Source: Arcuatula senhousia
Taxonomy: Eukaryota; Mollusca; Bivalvia; Mytilida; Mytilidae
Reading direction: 5' to 3'
Length of the DNA stretch: 64,000 bases
Assembly: GCA_963971305.1 (NCBI GenBank)
Contig: OZ020307.1
Location: 65,531,702-65,595,701 of the forward strand
The translations under genes and the position numbers were made by a program. Shown here in pieces: positions 36,629-48,400 of this stretch. How positions within the stretch are numbered: the first letter of the stretch is position 1; each line of letters opens with the position of its first letter. The notes under the pieces were generated by a model. The model saw only the letters and a list, made by a program, of their open reading frames with translations. It did no database searches and was not told where the DNA came from.

Positions 36629-39480
36629 CAATAATATGACATAATGTTATACTGCCAATGGGCAGTTCAATCCATCAGTACATTTTAATAACAATTAATA
36701 ATGGACTTCTGAATGAGAAAAGTTCTTCAATACAAAAATTGGAGGAAGGATTAAGAGGGAGGCATTTGATGTATTATAGGGTACTTAGTGAAAAAGAATG
36801 GCAATATCCTATTGATATGACATAACTTTCCATTCATATACTTCGATCAGAATTGCTTTCCATGTTAAGGTTTATTAAGTGCTGTGTTTCAGTTCTTGTA
36901 CACCAGGCTCTCTGCACTTTCCAAACAATCATGCTAAGTGCTAAAACATATATATTGTAGTTCAAACTACTGAATACGTCCATGAAATAATTCTGACAAA
37001 GATGTAATACTCAAATTTACTAGAAGTAAAAAAAAAATTAAGCCTAGCACCGTTCGGTGGTTCTTGAGGCAACCTGCTAAGTGCTACTCTTTGCTCTTCG
37101 AGGTAAAGGACTTTGAGACCATGACATTAACAAAGATTTACAAAGTGCTTAAATCTTGGCTGTAATCATGACTGTCTCTTGAAAGCTTGTTTTGTGCTGA
37201 AATCTCCTATAGTACATATGCTAAAGGGAATTCTGACATAAGTCAGACAGAGACTTCAAGTTTCAGGCTTGTTAGGAAATGGATCGGTCTGCGGGAGTGG
37301 ACAGAGAAACATCATCTCAGCTGCTGGAAACTAAATCTGTTTTTATAATGACAAAATCATCTATCATTCCTCTCGGATTCACAAGTCTCGCTGTCAGAAA
37401 TATCAATTTTGTAGTCTCATATTTTACCGTTTTTGCCTTTGTTACTAATGTGCTGCTATTTTATTCACCCCATATACGGTAATGTACCGCTATTCCCCCT
37501 ATAAGGTGACTATTGACATTTTGTATAACTAATGTACTGCTATTTTTTTCACCCCTTATATGGCCGCTGTTGACATTTGGCAGAAATTGATTGACTAGCG
37601 GATGCCTATCTCACCGTGTATTGTCGGGATAGGATGATAAGTAATTAAATGATAGCAGCATCCACAATTTCATTGCATTAGTTCATTATTTATCAATACT
37701 CCAACAAAAATAAAGATAATTGAAAGCCATTATATATGTTTATGTACAGAATATTGTTAATGAAATGTAAACAAAAGATTCATTCGTATCAATAAGTCAA
37801 TTTGTCAATGTTCTGTGATAAAAAGGGAATGAAATTTGCGTCTTTTTTTTACTAGAAATTCAGGTTTATTAGGTTGATACAGTACATGCTTCTATGTCTC
37901 ATAGTCACATGTAGGGCACAATAGACTATAAATCCCACTACCTTGTCCTTCTCATGTTAATTGACATTTACTCTGTTTCTCAGGTCTGTGAAATTGAAAT
38001 TAACCGTTAGTTGTGCATCTAATCCATCATATATTTATCTGTGACACATGTTTTTTCTTGACTTAATATTTGACACCATGCATAAAAAGAGAAAAATACA
38101 TGAAAATCAGTAGTTGCCGAGACAATTTTTTTTCCTGCTGCCGCCCAACATTCACCTTCTTATAACCTAGATTTTCATGATATCAGACATAAAAGAGTGC
38201 TTTGAAGTAACCATGCTTGACACAAAGCCCATACACTTATTCCACATCTCATTATTTTCTATTGTAGAAGCAAAGAAACGATATATAAGTCAAAAAGACA
38301 AATAAAACACTATCGTGACTATGAAGAAACCTGCAAACTGCAACCAACAAGGTCATAAAGGGACAAACATGAGTTACCTCCAGTTCTCTTGAAAGGGGGG
38401 GACAATCCTCCAGCTGCTTGCTGAAATCTGGCAAGGGAAGTCATAACAAAAACTATAAAAAAAAACGCATCCTAGCTTTTTGTTTTTTTGTTATAAATGA
38501 TTATAAAAATTTTGTAAATAAGTTGAATTTAAGTAAAATCAGCAATCAAGATGGCTTCAAACATGTTGTTTGGAATATATGGCTTTAATTTAGTTTTTTT
38601 TATAATAGGAAAGACTTCTAACATATGTGGTCAATAAAAGCAAACATGTCTCATTGAATTCTTTGCAGGAAATTCTCACATAACCTTTAGCTTGCAACCA
38701 TGGATTGAATTAGTAACTACATTTTAATTAAGTTTGGCCTATGGTGTTTCAGATCCATATAAATTATAATCATTCCAGTAATCTTGTGTGGGCTTTTTTA
38801 AGAACAGCTAAGAATCCTCTGGAATAATTATAGCCTAAACTGTCAAGTTTTAATGGAAGCAAGTAAAACAATGGATAAACTATAATTCATTTAATGGTGT
38901 AATCAGACAAGAAGATTTCCTCCTCATTAAATCAAGACAATCCGGGATCACAATGTTTCTGGCAGAAAATACAGAAAAGTCGAGATTGATCTTCTTTTAG
39001 CATGGAAAGGGATCATTTTAAGACTCTAAATATAGTTTAACTCCTTCTACTAGAGCAGTATAATTCAATTAAGTCTATTCAAATAGCATTGGAGGTTGGA
39101 GAGCACGCTTTCATCCTAAGTATGAGACCTCTTATATTATTTAATTAAATTTAGTCATGACACTAGTATTTTGTTGGTCTTGACCATATTATAAGTTTCA
39201 GAGAAGTTGGACAGAAATAATGATTAATATGAAATTCAAAGGCCAATCACTGCTACATAACTGAGAGAACCAAAATTTCCTGGCTACAGACATAATCTAA
39301 TATCATGTAGTTGCTAAATACCAAGTTTCAGTAAATTAGGTTAAGTAGTTTCAGAAGAGTTGAATTGAATAATTTGTAATGTCCATATACAGACTACAGT
39401 GACAAAAAACGACATGTCTCCTCACCAAAAAAGGGGGAGACATTATAACAAATCAAAAAAGTACCAATTGAACATTTGAT
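36629..39480. other. Intergenic DNA downstream of PDRG1
   Basis: No exon recognised. AATAAA at about 37707 is a possible but distant poly(A) signal. A minus-strand piece of family A lies at 38090-38175. The short frame at 37279-37482 has no recognisable features. Confidence 0.4.
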
Positions 39481-39749
39481 TGTACCTGAGTTCACTCTCA
39501 TTATGACTTTCGTGTTGTTGATTGCTATTTAAATGTTTTGTGTTTTATGTTATATGTTTCTTTGTACTGTTCTTCTTTATGTTTGCTGGTTTTGTCTTTG
39601 TTCTTTCAAACTTTTGACATTCGAATGCCCCATTGTTACCTCTTTGCTTCTTCCATAAGACAAAGACAAATTCTATGACATCAAAGCAAACAATTAACAA
39701 TATAATGCAAAACAAATTGCACATAAAAAACAAACTGCAACTAAAATAA

Positions 39750-41222
39750 AAAGCTTCGCCGAGCGCAGCATGATACGACCGCAACATGTTGAACCCTGTA
39801 CGTTTTAGGCCTAATATGGATAGTCTATTGTTCTGGACACATGCAGCCCATGGTGGACTGACAAAGGTTTTTGACACATGCTTCTCTGATGGACTTTCAA
39901 CCCAGGGGCTAAAAATATAAATTTTGTATGTTGTATTCTACTCTTTAAAAGAATAATGTTTGGGGAAAAAATTAAAAATCGAACCAGAATTTTTTAATTA
40001 TGATTACAGCCCAAAAAATTTATTCTTAAATTTAGAATCGCTACCTGACAAGAATAAATTTGCAAAAAAAAATTTCAAAATCGGACCACAAATAAAAAAG
40101 CCCCATTTGGCCCCTAATTACGTAATAGGGGGAAAAAGGGGGGGTCGCAAAAATTAATTCTTAATTTTGTATTCGCTATTTGACAAGAACAAACATGCAA
40201 AAAAAATTTTCAAAATCGGACCAGAAATAAAAAAGTTTCAATTTCGGCCCCATTTGGCCCCTAATTACGTAATAAAGGGAAAAAGGGGGGGGTCGCAAAA
40301 ATTAATTCTTAATTTTGTATCCGCTATTTGACAAGAACAAACATGCAAAAAAAATTTTCAAAATCGGACCAGAAATAAAAAGTTTCAATTTCCGCCCCAT
40401 TTGGCCCCTAATTACGTAATAAGGGGAAAAAGGGGGGGGGGTCGCAAAAATTAATTCTTAATTTTGTATCCGCTATTTGACAAAAATAAACTTGCAAAAA
40501 AAAATTTCAAAATCGGACCACAAATAAAAAAGTTTCGATTTTGGCCCCAAATTACGTAATAGGGGGAAAAGGGGGGGTCGCAAAAATTAATTCTTAATTT
40601 TGTATCCGCTATTTGACAAGAACAAACATGTAAAAAAAAAATTCAAAATCGGACCACAAATAAAAAAGTTTTTATTTTGGCCCCTTTTGGCCCCTAATTA
40701 CACAACGGAGAAAAAGGGGGCGCAAAAATTCATCAGGTTCATTCTTTTATTGTAAGAAACATTCTTGACAAATTTCACAGCAATAGGCCAACTAGGACCA
40801 AAGTTATGGTGGAAACAAGTAAAATATTTGAAATTTTTTCCCCTTTTGGGCCCCTAATTTTGAAACAAAAAAATGGGGGACCCCCAAAATCAATCCCATT
40901 CATCCTTGTATGGTAAGGAACATCACTGTCAAATTTCATAGCAATTGGATAACTAGAACTAAAGTTATTGTGGAAACAAACAAAAAAGTAGTATTTTTGG
41001 CCCTTTTTTTGCCCCTAATTTCTAAACCAAAAATGGGGAGACCCCCAAAATCAATCCCATGCATCCTTTTATGGTAAGGAACATCATTGTAAAGTTTCAT
41101 AGCAATCGGATAACTGGAACTAAAGTTATTGTGGAAACACTAAAAAGTTAACAGACGACGACGACGAGACGACGACGACAGCATCATACCATAATACGTC
41201 CGCAAATTTTTTGCGGTCGTAT
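39750..41222 (-). repeat. Modular element family D, copy 2 (minus)
   Basis: The longest copy. Tail AAGCTTCGCCGAGCGCAGCA at the left, head hairpin with TTTGCGGTCGTAT at the right (to 41222), and a GACGACGACG spacer. About eight core units; those at 40085-40560 are nearly identical, implying recent expansion. Confidence 0.87.
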
Positions 41223-42639
41223 AAAAATAAATATGAAATAGGTGGAAAACAACAAATCTATGTAACCTTGTAGGGATAATTTGTCCTAAACTACTACATA
41301 GTATTTGGGGAAATAAAAACTAAGACAAAACAGGGTGTTACATTGAAGAAAAAATAAAATCACAAGGGCATAGGTGGATCAATGAGGGCCTGCCCCCCCC
41401 CCTTTTGGCAGAAAATTAGGTTGAATATATAGGAAATCATTGAAGTGTGATCAAAGCGGGCCTCCTCTTAGGCCAGTCAGTAGGTCCCCTCTTTTCAGAA
41501 ATTCTGGATCTGCCACAGCAAGGGTCCTGATTCTCACAAACCAACCATGAATGTCCAATAATAACTTCACTGTTTGATGATGGTACTTTACTGACAGACT
41601 AAAAAAATATTGAGTATCTTTATTGATTGATTGTTATTTGCTTAATTCTGTTGGCGATATATTGGGACATAATGCAAGGATTAGTGAAGTTTATTTTTAA
41701 CAAAGGTTAATAGCACAGCTTATTATTAGTCCAGTCGATTTGTTCAGTTTTTTGACGAAATTGCTCAAAGTATGGTAAAAGCATGAAATTTGGCATGGTG
41801 GTAGAAAATAGCATACTGAACAATATCAGCTATGGACCCAACTCGAAAATTCAAAATGGCGGCCATTTTCAAGATGGCCGCCTAATGGAATATAAAATTA
41901 AGAAATAAATCAAATAAAAATTCATTAAAAGTTGTCTTTGAAGATAAACCCACCAAATTGTGTAGGACAGCATTGCAAAATATTCTAAAGAATTTATTAG
42001 AAAACGGTTTGCCTAATATTGAAAATGGCTGTCATTTTAAAGATGACCTCCTCAGATATAGCATATTTATCTAAATTATGAAATTATGTTTTATTCAAAG
42101 TTATTTAATATGCCACCAAATATGAATGAATGCAATTGCTAAGTGCTCAAACAAATTTAAAAGAAGAGTAGAATAAATCTCCATTCTGTTTGAAGATATC
42201 AGACGGGGAGTGTACAGAAATATTTATATATCTAGTTATTCGGAGTAAAATTGTGTTTAGATGTGAATATTGTCATATAAGCACCTGAAACAATGACATA
42301 TATTCAGCCTGCTGTATAGACTGTTCATTGCCATCTTAAAATGAAAATACAAGTCCATAAAGACCATGAAAACTGACCAACGCCAGACTCAGAATTTATG
42401 TCATTTTTAAATCGAATCCCCCCCAAAAAAACCAGCTTAAATACTCAAACCCATGACACAGTGGAACTCCCACAAGATTGGAAAAAGAATACATAATTTA
42501 AGTTGTTAAAAATGGAGGCTTAATCGATTGTAAAAGCTATACAGAATTATTGTTACTAAATCATTAACAGAATAATTTTATGTCATATTAAAGCAACTTC
42601 AGACAAAAAAACTGCGAGACCAGAATTGATTGAAAAAAA

Positions 42640-44030
42640 AGAAAAATCTTGCGTTGAACAGATAGTCAACCTGCACGTCAAGCAGCCAATTCAACGAAAC
42701 AGTTTCTTTTATATCTATTACATAGACTTCGAGAAAGCTTTCGATATCCTTGATCGAGAAATTCTGTAGAGACTTGCGATCTATGGAATTCCAAACAGAA
42801 TTGTTACACCAATAACGAATATGTTCAGCTCTAGGAACGAAATGTCAGGTAGTACACCCGCGAGATATAAGTAAAGAGTTTGAAATACGTCCAAGTTTTA
42901 GACATGGCTGTTTACTTTTCTTTTCTTTTCTTTGTTTCCTTTGGTCATGAATTGATTGGATGATTAGAAAATCACACCAGAGAAGAAGAAATGGAATCCA
43001 ACATATGTAAGAAAACATCTTTGAAATGGTTGAAAATGCTTCAAAACAGTAGTACGTATAAAAAGAGGAGACCATAATGAGAATCAACAAAAAACATCAA
43101 TATCAGTGAAATAGATGCACTCACCAAAAAAAAAAGAACAAGACTCACGTTGAGAGAATAACATTTTAATTTTTATATATATAGAAATTGTGATTACATG
43201 TAACAACTTTGGAGCAACAGATGATGAAACGGCCCTTGGAATGCCTGAAAAGTATAGGAATCAAAGCAAGTATTTGTAAAGACCAAGCTGAGTAAATTAA
43301 GCAGTAACTATAAATCATAGATCTGTATTTAGCATACAGGGCTACAGTTAGATCACTCTTGCTGTACGGGTCAGAAACATGGAGCCTTACAATGGCCAAC
43401 ATGCAGAAACTTCAGGTATTCAGATACAAATGTCTCTGATCCATCCAAAAGATCGCCTAACAAAATTACCAACAAAAACAGGCCAACAAAACACCTATTG
43501 TTCTCGAAATAAAGAAGGGTAAGCGGAAGTGGCTAAGGAGCAACCATTTGATTTTTATGGGAATGAGGGGTATGGAGACGTTTTCTTTTTTGCGTCCACT
43601 TTTAAATTTTTAAAGGTACAATAATGTTTCAGCACAAAACGCAACCCTGCCTTTCTTTTAATTCAAAGTACTGTCATGCCTTTTTATTTCTGGATTTTTG
43701 CCATCCTGCCTTTTTTATTTCAAATTTCACCATAGCCATCCTCCGTATGGTCACTCCCTTTGGTAGCACATTACACATAGGAAAAACCAGGCCCTACAAT
43801 GGACATTACAAGGAAAAAGAAAAAAAGGTGACCTAGACTGACATGGAGGAGATGCAAGAAAAAAATGATTGAGAATGGTAACGAGAATGGTTACAAGTGG
43901 AGGAGCATCAACTTTCAAAGGACAGAGGAAGATTGAGAAGCATTGCCAGAAGCCTATACTCCATTTGGGGTAAAATATCTCAAGTCGAGTCATAACTAAT
44001 AGGGTCAATAATTGTAATACCCCTATTGCA
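42640..44030 (+). mobile_element. Decayed RTE-like LINE relic inside a long-inverted-repeat element
   Basis: Short islands of reverse-transcriptase similarity: YIDFEKAFDILDREIL (about 42715-42765, then a stop), AYRATVRSLLLYGSETWSL (about 43336-43390) and a C-terminal piece resembling the RTE/BovB 'QGKRK' region (about 43780-43870). The reading frame is broken throughout. A MITE at 43538-43762 interrupts it. No intact function. Confidence 0.7.
43538..43762. mobile_element. MITE inserted in the LINE relic (family of the window's first 107 bp)
   Basis: The left end GGAGCAACCATTTGATTTTT is mirrored by the ending of the related copy at 1-107. The central TTTCTGGATTTTTGCCATCC and ATTTCAAATTTCACCATAGC blocks are shared nearly base for base with that copy. 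Confidence 0.72.
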
Positions 44031-45178
44031 GGCTGGACAAATTGATACACATATGGATAGACAGAGTGACACCGGAAAAAATGCTTATATAATTCTTCAA
44101 AAGGTAGGCTTTAAAAACACCATTTCGAGTTGATAGTTCCAATGTTAATATATAGATAATACTGTCATACTATATTAAACAACGTTAATAAAATCTACAC
44201 ACAATTTTACCACAATCAGATTGATATGATTAGATCTGGTGTATATTCCTGTACACTCCCCGCCTGATACCTTCAAACGGTATCAAGATTATATTCATAC
44301 ATTTTATTTAATTGATTTAGCACTTAAACATTGTGGTTTGGACCTATTTGGGTCATAATTTACCTTAAATAAAAGATGATATGATATCGTAGGTATATAT
44401 GCTATTTTGAGGCGGCTATCTTTAAAATGGCAGCCAATTTGAATTTAAGACAAACCATCTTCTAATATATTGTTCAACATTGATTGCACTGCTATTATAC
44501 ATTATTTGATGCTGTCATCTTCAAAGCAGAATTTTTAATGAATTTGTAATTGATTTATTTGCTAATTCTATATTCCATCTGGCGGCCATCTTGACAATGG
44601 CCGCCATTTTGACTTTTTGAATTGGGTCCATAGCTAATATTGATAAGTATGCTTTGTTGTACCACTATGCTTAATTTCATGCTTTTACCATCTTTTGAGC
44701 ATTTTTTTCACAAATCGACTGGACTAATGAGAACCTTTATATACAAATAGGTAAAGCATGGAAAAAACTTTGGATTCAGGATTTTGAAATAAAACCTTTA
44801 CCCAGACAAATCTTAAAAATTATTAAACAAGAATTTATCAAATCATTGAACCATTTTATGAATAACACTGCAATATAAACCAAAAACAATACTTTATAAT
44901 ACATATATAAGATAATCTAACAATTTCATGAATTATAGATACTGCAACGAAGAATGAAGTTGCTCTTTCTGTATTTCCTATGTCCCCTTTTGTTGACTCA
45001 GAGAAAGTTTTGAGCTTAAGGCCTCTTGCTTCATGGTAGGTACAAAGTTGACCACTTCTTGATCCCAAGAAAAAAACCACCCCTTCATTTTCACTAAAAA
45101 TACCATTCATAAAAGTAATAAACCAATCCAGTAAAGTCGGGTATTCTCAATTTCTGTTATTGTCCCTTCTCCTGTTTG

Positions 45179-45431
45179 TCATGATTTTCCTGTAGCAAGG
45201 TTAGCAATGTTTTCTGTGGCAACTTCAGCTCTGTACCCATTGTCTGTGATTCCTGTGGCCACTTTAGCACTGTAGTCACCTTGGTCCTGGTATTCTGTGG
45301 CTACTTTATCACTGTACCCCTCTTGGTCCCCATTAATGTACCATTCCGGCAGAAACTGATATTCAGCATTATTCCCTAGCTTCTGTAACTGTATATTCTG
45401 TCTTGGTTGCCAGCTCATCAAATAAACAACT
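45179..45431 (-). CDS. DXO: DXO coding exon 7 with tandem-repeat tail
   Basis: Acceptor TTGTTGTTTTAG. Encodes VVYLMSWQP and FLPEWYI (conserved to residue 370), then three imperfect 13-14-residue repeats starting GYSDKVAT, DYSAKVAT and GYRAEVAT (residues 376-415), then TGA at 45181-45179. The tail has no counterpart in vertebrate DXO. Confidence 0.93.
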
Positions 45432-48400
45432 CTAAAACAACAAAACATATTGAATTACCTTTAATAAAATGACCTACTGGTGTTTGCTTAATGTATATAT
45501 TAGATAGAGGCATTTTCAAATTTAAAATTGCATAAATGTGACAGGTTTATAATGACAAAGCCAAAGATTTTGATTTTTTTAGCTGGTGATTGATATGGCA
45601 AAAAAGCAGGAGTTTTTCAATGCCCCATCAATTTGCATTTCAATGATTATTGTTTGCATTAGCTTGGTAAAAAAATACATGGCCTCACGGGAAAATGGTC
45701 AGACAGTGGCATGTGGACTTCGTGCAAAAAACCCATAATTTTTGTCAGATTTAGTGGGGGCATATGCCTGATACTCCTTTCCTTGGATCTGGGCCTGGGT
45801 GGGGAGATTTTGACTCACGGCAGGAGTATCAAATGTATGAAATTGAAATTTTTCTTCTTTATCCTTTTCAGAATTCATGCAAAACAAAAGATTAGGTCAT
45901 TATAAATGAAAACAGGGTCTGCCCCCTTCTAGTACATAGTGAAGTTTTCAACAGATTATACAGTCACATTATATTTAATGAAAATGTGCATCAAATTCTG
46001 CATCAAATTCTATCAGATTGAAGACAAATATTGTTCATTGTCATCTCTGATTTCCATTAATTACACTTTTTAGCAATCAATAGCAATATTATACATCCTT
46101 GTAAAGTGTTCATCAAACTTTATTTGATGTAAAGTGTTGACATATGAAAGAGTGATTTTCATTACAAGTGCAAATCAAATGGTTATAAATGTACAAAGGG
46201 AAAAATGGGTTATTCATGTTATTTGTTATTCACTTAGGATGTGCAAGCTCTTAGAAAAGGAATGAGATGACTTTTGTTTTTACACCTAGAAATGGGTCAC
46301 CTACATCATTTGTTTGAAATAAATATTCCTGTTTTAAGTTTGTTAGATAAATGATATACCTCAGCCTTTCATGAATTTTATCTTAGACAAAATAGGTTTT
46401 TTTTAATTGTAAAGAAGAAAAATTGAGGTTTCTAGGAGCTGGTAAGGCATGCTGATTAAAATTGGAAAATTGTCAATTAATAATGATTTTATATTGCATA
46501 AATGCTTTTACTAAGTTATCAATAAAAAATCTTTGTCTATTTAAGCTATTGTGGGACTTTCAATGTACAATTAACAAAACATAGATGGGAGTTATCAGTC
46601 CAAAAAGCTTTTATTTGTTCAATAATAAATGGGCTTTTATTTTCAATATGAGCAAAGTGAGGTAGGAAATCTACAATAATTGATGAGAGGTAAATGTTAC
46701 CGGCTAATCTTTCTGCTTGTTAAACTTTGTTGCTGTTATTTCTTATTGAGGAAATAATTGGCATCAAACCAGAATATACTTCAGGAAGGGCCTGTGTACA
46801 CAAAAATATTTGACAGGTTTGAACAAAAGTTTAACATGCACATTCTAAAATGGAACTTAATCATTGTGAAAAATTTCAAACCTGCATCCCATATACGTCC
46901 TTCATTGAAAGGGGTTTCAGCATTTACAGTAAATTATTAAAAATCAGACAGATACTATATGCTGCTTCTGCATTCAGGTTCATGTTAGTCTCAGGTGTTA
47001 AAAACATATTTACCTTGGGTCATTTTCTTTAACATTTGCTTTTATAAAATTCAATAATTCATCTAGAAAGGTCAAGGACACATTTGGTTTCCATGGATCT
47101 CTCAATTCCTGCAAAAGAAAAGTCTGCAATAGAAATAAATAATACTTTGGATTAATTTTTTTTCATGGGTATCAATTTTTGTGGTTTGATGAAAAAGGAT
47201 CAGTACATGGATTCTTAAAATCATGGTTCTAAAGTCTATAGCATACAGATCAATGTTCAATATCCTTTTTGTTGGATATCAAATTTTGTGGGTCAAGGCA
47301 AACCACGAAAACCACGAAAATTCATTCCCCACAAATAATCATGAAACCACAGTAGCATATTAAAAAAACCCACTAAAATGTAAACATGATATAAATATGA
47401 CATTAATAAAAAGTGTGGTTTGCACCAGACAGAAACTGCATTCCCTTCCAGATCACACAAGTTCACCTGTGTTTGTTTGAAGTAATACTGCTTTTTGAGG
47501 ACTTTGTCACTTCCATTAAAATTTTATTTCTTTACCATTAGAATTTTTTTTCTTATAATCCAAGAAAAAAGTGTGAGTTGGTGTTTTTGCCCTAAAAACT
47601 CTATATATAAAGCAATGAACATGAACAGGATGAAAAAATAAACATGAAATGATGATGAGAAATATGGAGATGGAGTGGGAAACAAAGGAAAAGTCAATTT
47701 CCAAGACCTTTGAAAAAGAGGAGAAGTGGATAGGGGCAGAAAATTAAGCACTTCTTGGCTTTCCACAAAGGGATATTTTATTTACATGAGGTGTGGCACT
47801 CTCCACACATGTTGATCAACTATGGTCAGCAGTAAGACTGATCATATTCATGGGCAAACATATGGCAACCTGACAACCTCCATGGACAATGGCCGCCCTA
47901 TTCAGCCACCTGCACAATGTAGGGTACACAATTGATTGCTCTGTGGACTGACCACTTACCAGATGTCAGAATACCAAGACCCTTAGTCGTCTCTTATAAC
48001 AAGCTAGGCTTTCTTGTGGGCCTGATTGACACCCAGGCACAACACAAGACCAAAGAAGAAAATAGCTATGATTTCTAGGCCAAATATACTAAGTTGCATT
48101 TGTACAAACATGCAGATCGAAAATTCCTGGTGATATGCACAACAACATATAGTGTACTTCTTGAATACCAAGTTTGGTTCAATACTATAATTTAGGAGGA
48201 GTAGGGTAGACCAAGGGTAATCAGAATTTTCAACAAATGTCTAAATCCAAAGGACCATAACTCCAATAAAAATTTGTGGATAAATATTCCTGGAAATTTA
48301 AACAACTACATACGGAGTTCTTCTTGCATACCAAGTTTTGTTAAAATGTTTTCAGTAGTTTAAGAGGAGTTGCGTTCTCAAACTGTGATCACTGATGGGC

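Larger units (their letters stand above)
41725..44728. mobile_element. 3.0-kb foldback element with about 550-bp inverted arms
   Basis: Left end ATTAGTCCAGTCGATTTGT (41725-) and right end its inverse (to 44728). The arms match inward through the AAGCATGAAATT, AAAATGGCGGCCATTTT and GGGGAGTGTACAG blocks (left 41725-42280, right about 44180-44728). The centre holds an RTE-like LINE relic. No transposase recognised. The target duplication is unclear. Confidence 0.8.

Noticed and set aside
37279..37482. 67-residue plus-strand frame downstream of PDRG1
   Set aside because: No recognisable motif, no splice context and poor support as a gene.
39545..39877. 110-residue minus-strand frame with a hydrophobic middle
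   Set aside because: It joins a dispersed repeat to the tail of a family D element; similar peptides occur at other copies of that repeat.
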